Shown here: piece after piece, positions 62,575 through 64,000 of the stretch
How positions within the stretch are numbered: the stretch's first letter is position 1
Layout of the letters: every line of letters starts with the position of its first letter
DNA from: Magnaporthiopsis rhizophila
Taxonomy: Eukaryota > Ascomycota > Sordariomycetes > Magnaporthales > Magnaporthaceae
NCBI GenBank assembly: GCA_003049465.1
Contig: PYSS01000009.1
Coordinates: 62,001-126,000 of the forward strand
Length of the DNA: 64,000 bases
Direction: 5' to 3'
Notes under the pieces: model-generated
Databases searched by the model: none
Seen by the model: only the letters and a program-made list of their open reading frames with translations
What the model was told of the DNA's origin: nothing
Made by a program: the position numbers and the translations under genes

Positions 62575-64000
62575 ATGTCTGCTGGGCCGGCGACGCAGCA
62601 GCAGCAACCCGAGCATGGCCTGCAACCGCACCCCCACGCGCCACAGCATTATGACCGCACCAGCCACGACCGGGCAGTCAGTCCAAAAGCCCTCCGCGCC
62701 GAAGTTTTCGCCCTTGCGAGCTATCCTCAGACTGTAGATTCCGACTACCCCGAGGTAGTCGATGCAGATTATCCCGAGGTTGCTGTTGCAGACTACCCCG
62801 AGGCTGTTGTTGTTGTTCCACAGTATCCCGCCCCCGCGACGACGCCGCCAGGAACGGCGCACGACGACTTGTATTTTGCGGAGAAACAGGCCGAGAACGA
62901 GCACCCCAGCCCCCGCCGCTTGCTCTATGCCCAAGACCATTACCAACTCCCTAGCCACCCCGAACCCCGTTATTGGCGGCGGCGGAAAAGAGTAATCTGG
63001 CTGCTGGCGGCCGGCGCTGGCGTCGTCGTCACCGCAGTCGTGCTCGGCTGCGTCCTGGGTCTGGTCGTCTTCCGCCGCACCAGCTCTGATAACACCCCGC
63101 CCGCATCACTGTCTGCTCCCCCAGCCACGATGCCGTCGGGCACCAGCAAGTGCACCGCCAACACCATATGCGCAGCGCAAGGGGTTGCAGCCGTCGCGGG
63201 CGGCGACGACCGCGTGCACCTCTTCGCCCGCGCCCCCGACGGCTCCTGGAAGCAGGCGTCGTCGGCGTCCGACGGATCCTACGGCGGCTGGACGTCGCGC
63301 GGCGGCAGTTTCAACGGCGCCCCCGCCGCCATCGCCTGGACCTCGGCGGCTAGCAGCTGGGGTGGCGGCGCGACCGTGTCGCTGCTGGACGTGTCGCCGT
63401 CCAGCCGACGCGTCGTGGTGAAGCACATCGGGCTGCGGCCGCCCGACGGCGCCGCCGCCGTCGCCGCCACGGGGTTCGTCGACCTTAAGAACCCCGCCGG
63501 CGCCCCGACGGAGCTGCCGACTCTGTGCTCGCCGCGTATCGGCCGCATCGACGTGTGGATACGCGGCGGCAGCGCGTCGGCCCTGATGCACAAGCCCGTC
63601 AACAAGGAGACGGACTGGGAGGCCGCCGACGCGTGGGAGACGGCGGGCGCGGGCGATCTGGCCCCGTCGTCGCGGTATGGTGTCGTCTGCCGCGACTCGG
63701 ACAGCTTCCATGATCTTGTCGTCTACGCCAACGGAACCGGGGGGAGCCACTCGGCGTGGCATCGCCAGTACGTCACGCCCGCCTGGACCGACTGGACCGA
63801 CCTGGGCGGCGACTATGCAGCCGGCACGGATCCGGTCCTAATCGAGCTTTCCACGCAGCGGTTTGACTTCTTTGGCCTTGGCAGGGATTCGCGCCTGTAC
63901 CATTGGAGCTGGTCTGCCGGCTCCGGGTACACCAAGGCCGAAAGCCTAGGCAGTGACATGTTCGCCAGCGTGCCCGCCGTGGCCTTGTCTGGGGCAAAAA
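62575..64000 (+). CDS. Single-pass membrane protein with beta-propeller-like ectodomain (partial)
   Basis: An open frame runs from the ATG at 62575 off the right edge (475 codons visible). The N-terminal 140 residues are cytosolic-looking, Gln/His/Pro-rich. They contain four tandem DYPE-type units (DSDYPEVVDADYPEV and on, 62730-62815) and a basic YWRRRKRV just before a membrane helix (about residues 143-165, VIWLLAAGAGVVVTAVVLG), so a type II protein. After a Ser/Thr/Pro stalk comes an ectodomain of repeated blade-like units: AGGDDRVHLFARAPDGSW, RGGSFNGAPAAIAW and FFGLGRDSRLYHWSW. The tryptophan-ending repeats resemble PLL-like or fucose-lectin beta-propellers of fungi; ligand binding is inferred. 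The 3' end is outside the window. Confidence 0.75.
   Translation, partial: MSAGPATQQQQPEHGLQPHPHAPQHYDRTSHDRAVSPKALRAEVFALASYPQTVDSDYPEVVDADYPEVAVADYPEAVVVVPQYPAPATTPPGTAHDDLYFAEKQAENEHPSPRRLLYAQDHYQLPSHPEPRYWRRRKRVIWLLAAGAGVVVTAVVLGCVLGLVVFRRTSSDNTPPASLSAPPATMPSGTSKCTANTICAAQGVAAVAGGDDRVHLFARAPDGSWKQASSASDGSYGGWTSRGGSFNGAPAAIAWTSAASSWGGGATVSLLDVSPSSRRVVVKHIGLRPPDGAAAVAATGFVDLKNPAGAPTELPTLCSPRIGRIDVWIRGGSASALMHKPVNKETDWEAADAWETAGAGDLAPSSRYGVVCRDSDSFHDLVVYANGTGGSHSAWHRQYVTPAWTDWTDLGGDYAAGTDPVLIELSTQRFDFFGLGRDSRLYHWSWSAGSGYTKAESLGSDMFASVPAVALSGAK

Noticed and set aside
63106..63762. A 218-codon minus-strand ORF near the right edge
   Set aside because: Opposite to the continuous plus-strand frame with a membrane helix and repeated propeller-like units.

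Overview
The window looks like nuclear DNA of a filamentous ascomycete (Pezizomycotina, most likely Sordariomycetes). The evidence is short GT-AG introns with CTRAC branch points, GC-rich coding sequence, a full-length frequency (FRQ) clock gene, a nuclear-encoded ATP9 with a mitochondrial presequence, and many single-copy housekeeping genes on both strands. All exon structures were worked out by hand from frame, splice sites and family conservation. I name no species.

Region 1-15 kb: a possible truncated gene at the left edge, a RING/TOPORS-like E3 ligase (-), frq (+) with a long promoter/leader, prefoldin subunit 3 (+), SEC14 (+), the kinetochore subunit MIS14/NSL1 (-) and a small conserved gene of unknown function (-). 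Region 15-31 kb: the proteasome ATPase RPT3 (+), the replication initiator SLD2 (-), a histidine-phosphatase (PMU1-like) gene with two apparent frameshifts (-), cofactor-independent phosphoglycerate mutase (-), Mediator subunit 9 (+), tubulin cofactor C (-) and the nuclear exosome nuclease RRP6 (-). Region 31-36 kb: the mitochondrial intermembrane-space protein MDM35 (+), a small two-helix membrane protein (+) and GPI1/PIG-Q (+), with the last two overlapping or nearly so.

Region 36-39.6 kb is the accessory, repeat-rich part. It holds a solo LTR with a perfect 5-bp target-site duplication, a tRNA-Asp gene with a short intron just beside it, a decayed 27-bp tandem repeat, two strong hairpins, and two homopolymer runs containing undetermined bases. 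Region 39.6-48 kb: nuclear ATP9 (-), a MYST acetyltransferase of SAS2 type (-) and a divergent HMT1-like ABC half-transporter (+).

Region 48-57 kb: a histidine/RS-rich protein, then four consecutive genes encoding proteins with signal peptides. These are a small secreted beta-barrel-like protein, an A1-like aspartic protease with an altered first active-site motif, a subtilisin-like protease with a PA domain, and a small secreted protein gene with an in-frame stop. Region 57-64 kb: malic enzyme (+), glutathione S-transferase (+) and a single-pass membrane protein with a beta-propeller-like ectodomain that runs off the right edge.

I saw no clearly new multi-gene system. The best leads are the light-element-like GATC pairs upstream of frq, the frameshifted phosphatase, the secreted-protein run with its atypical protease and broken neighbour, and the LTR/tRNA/minisatellite segment.
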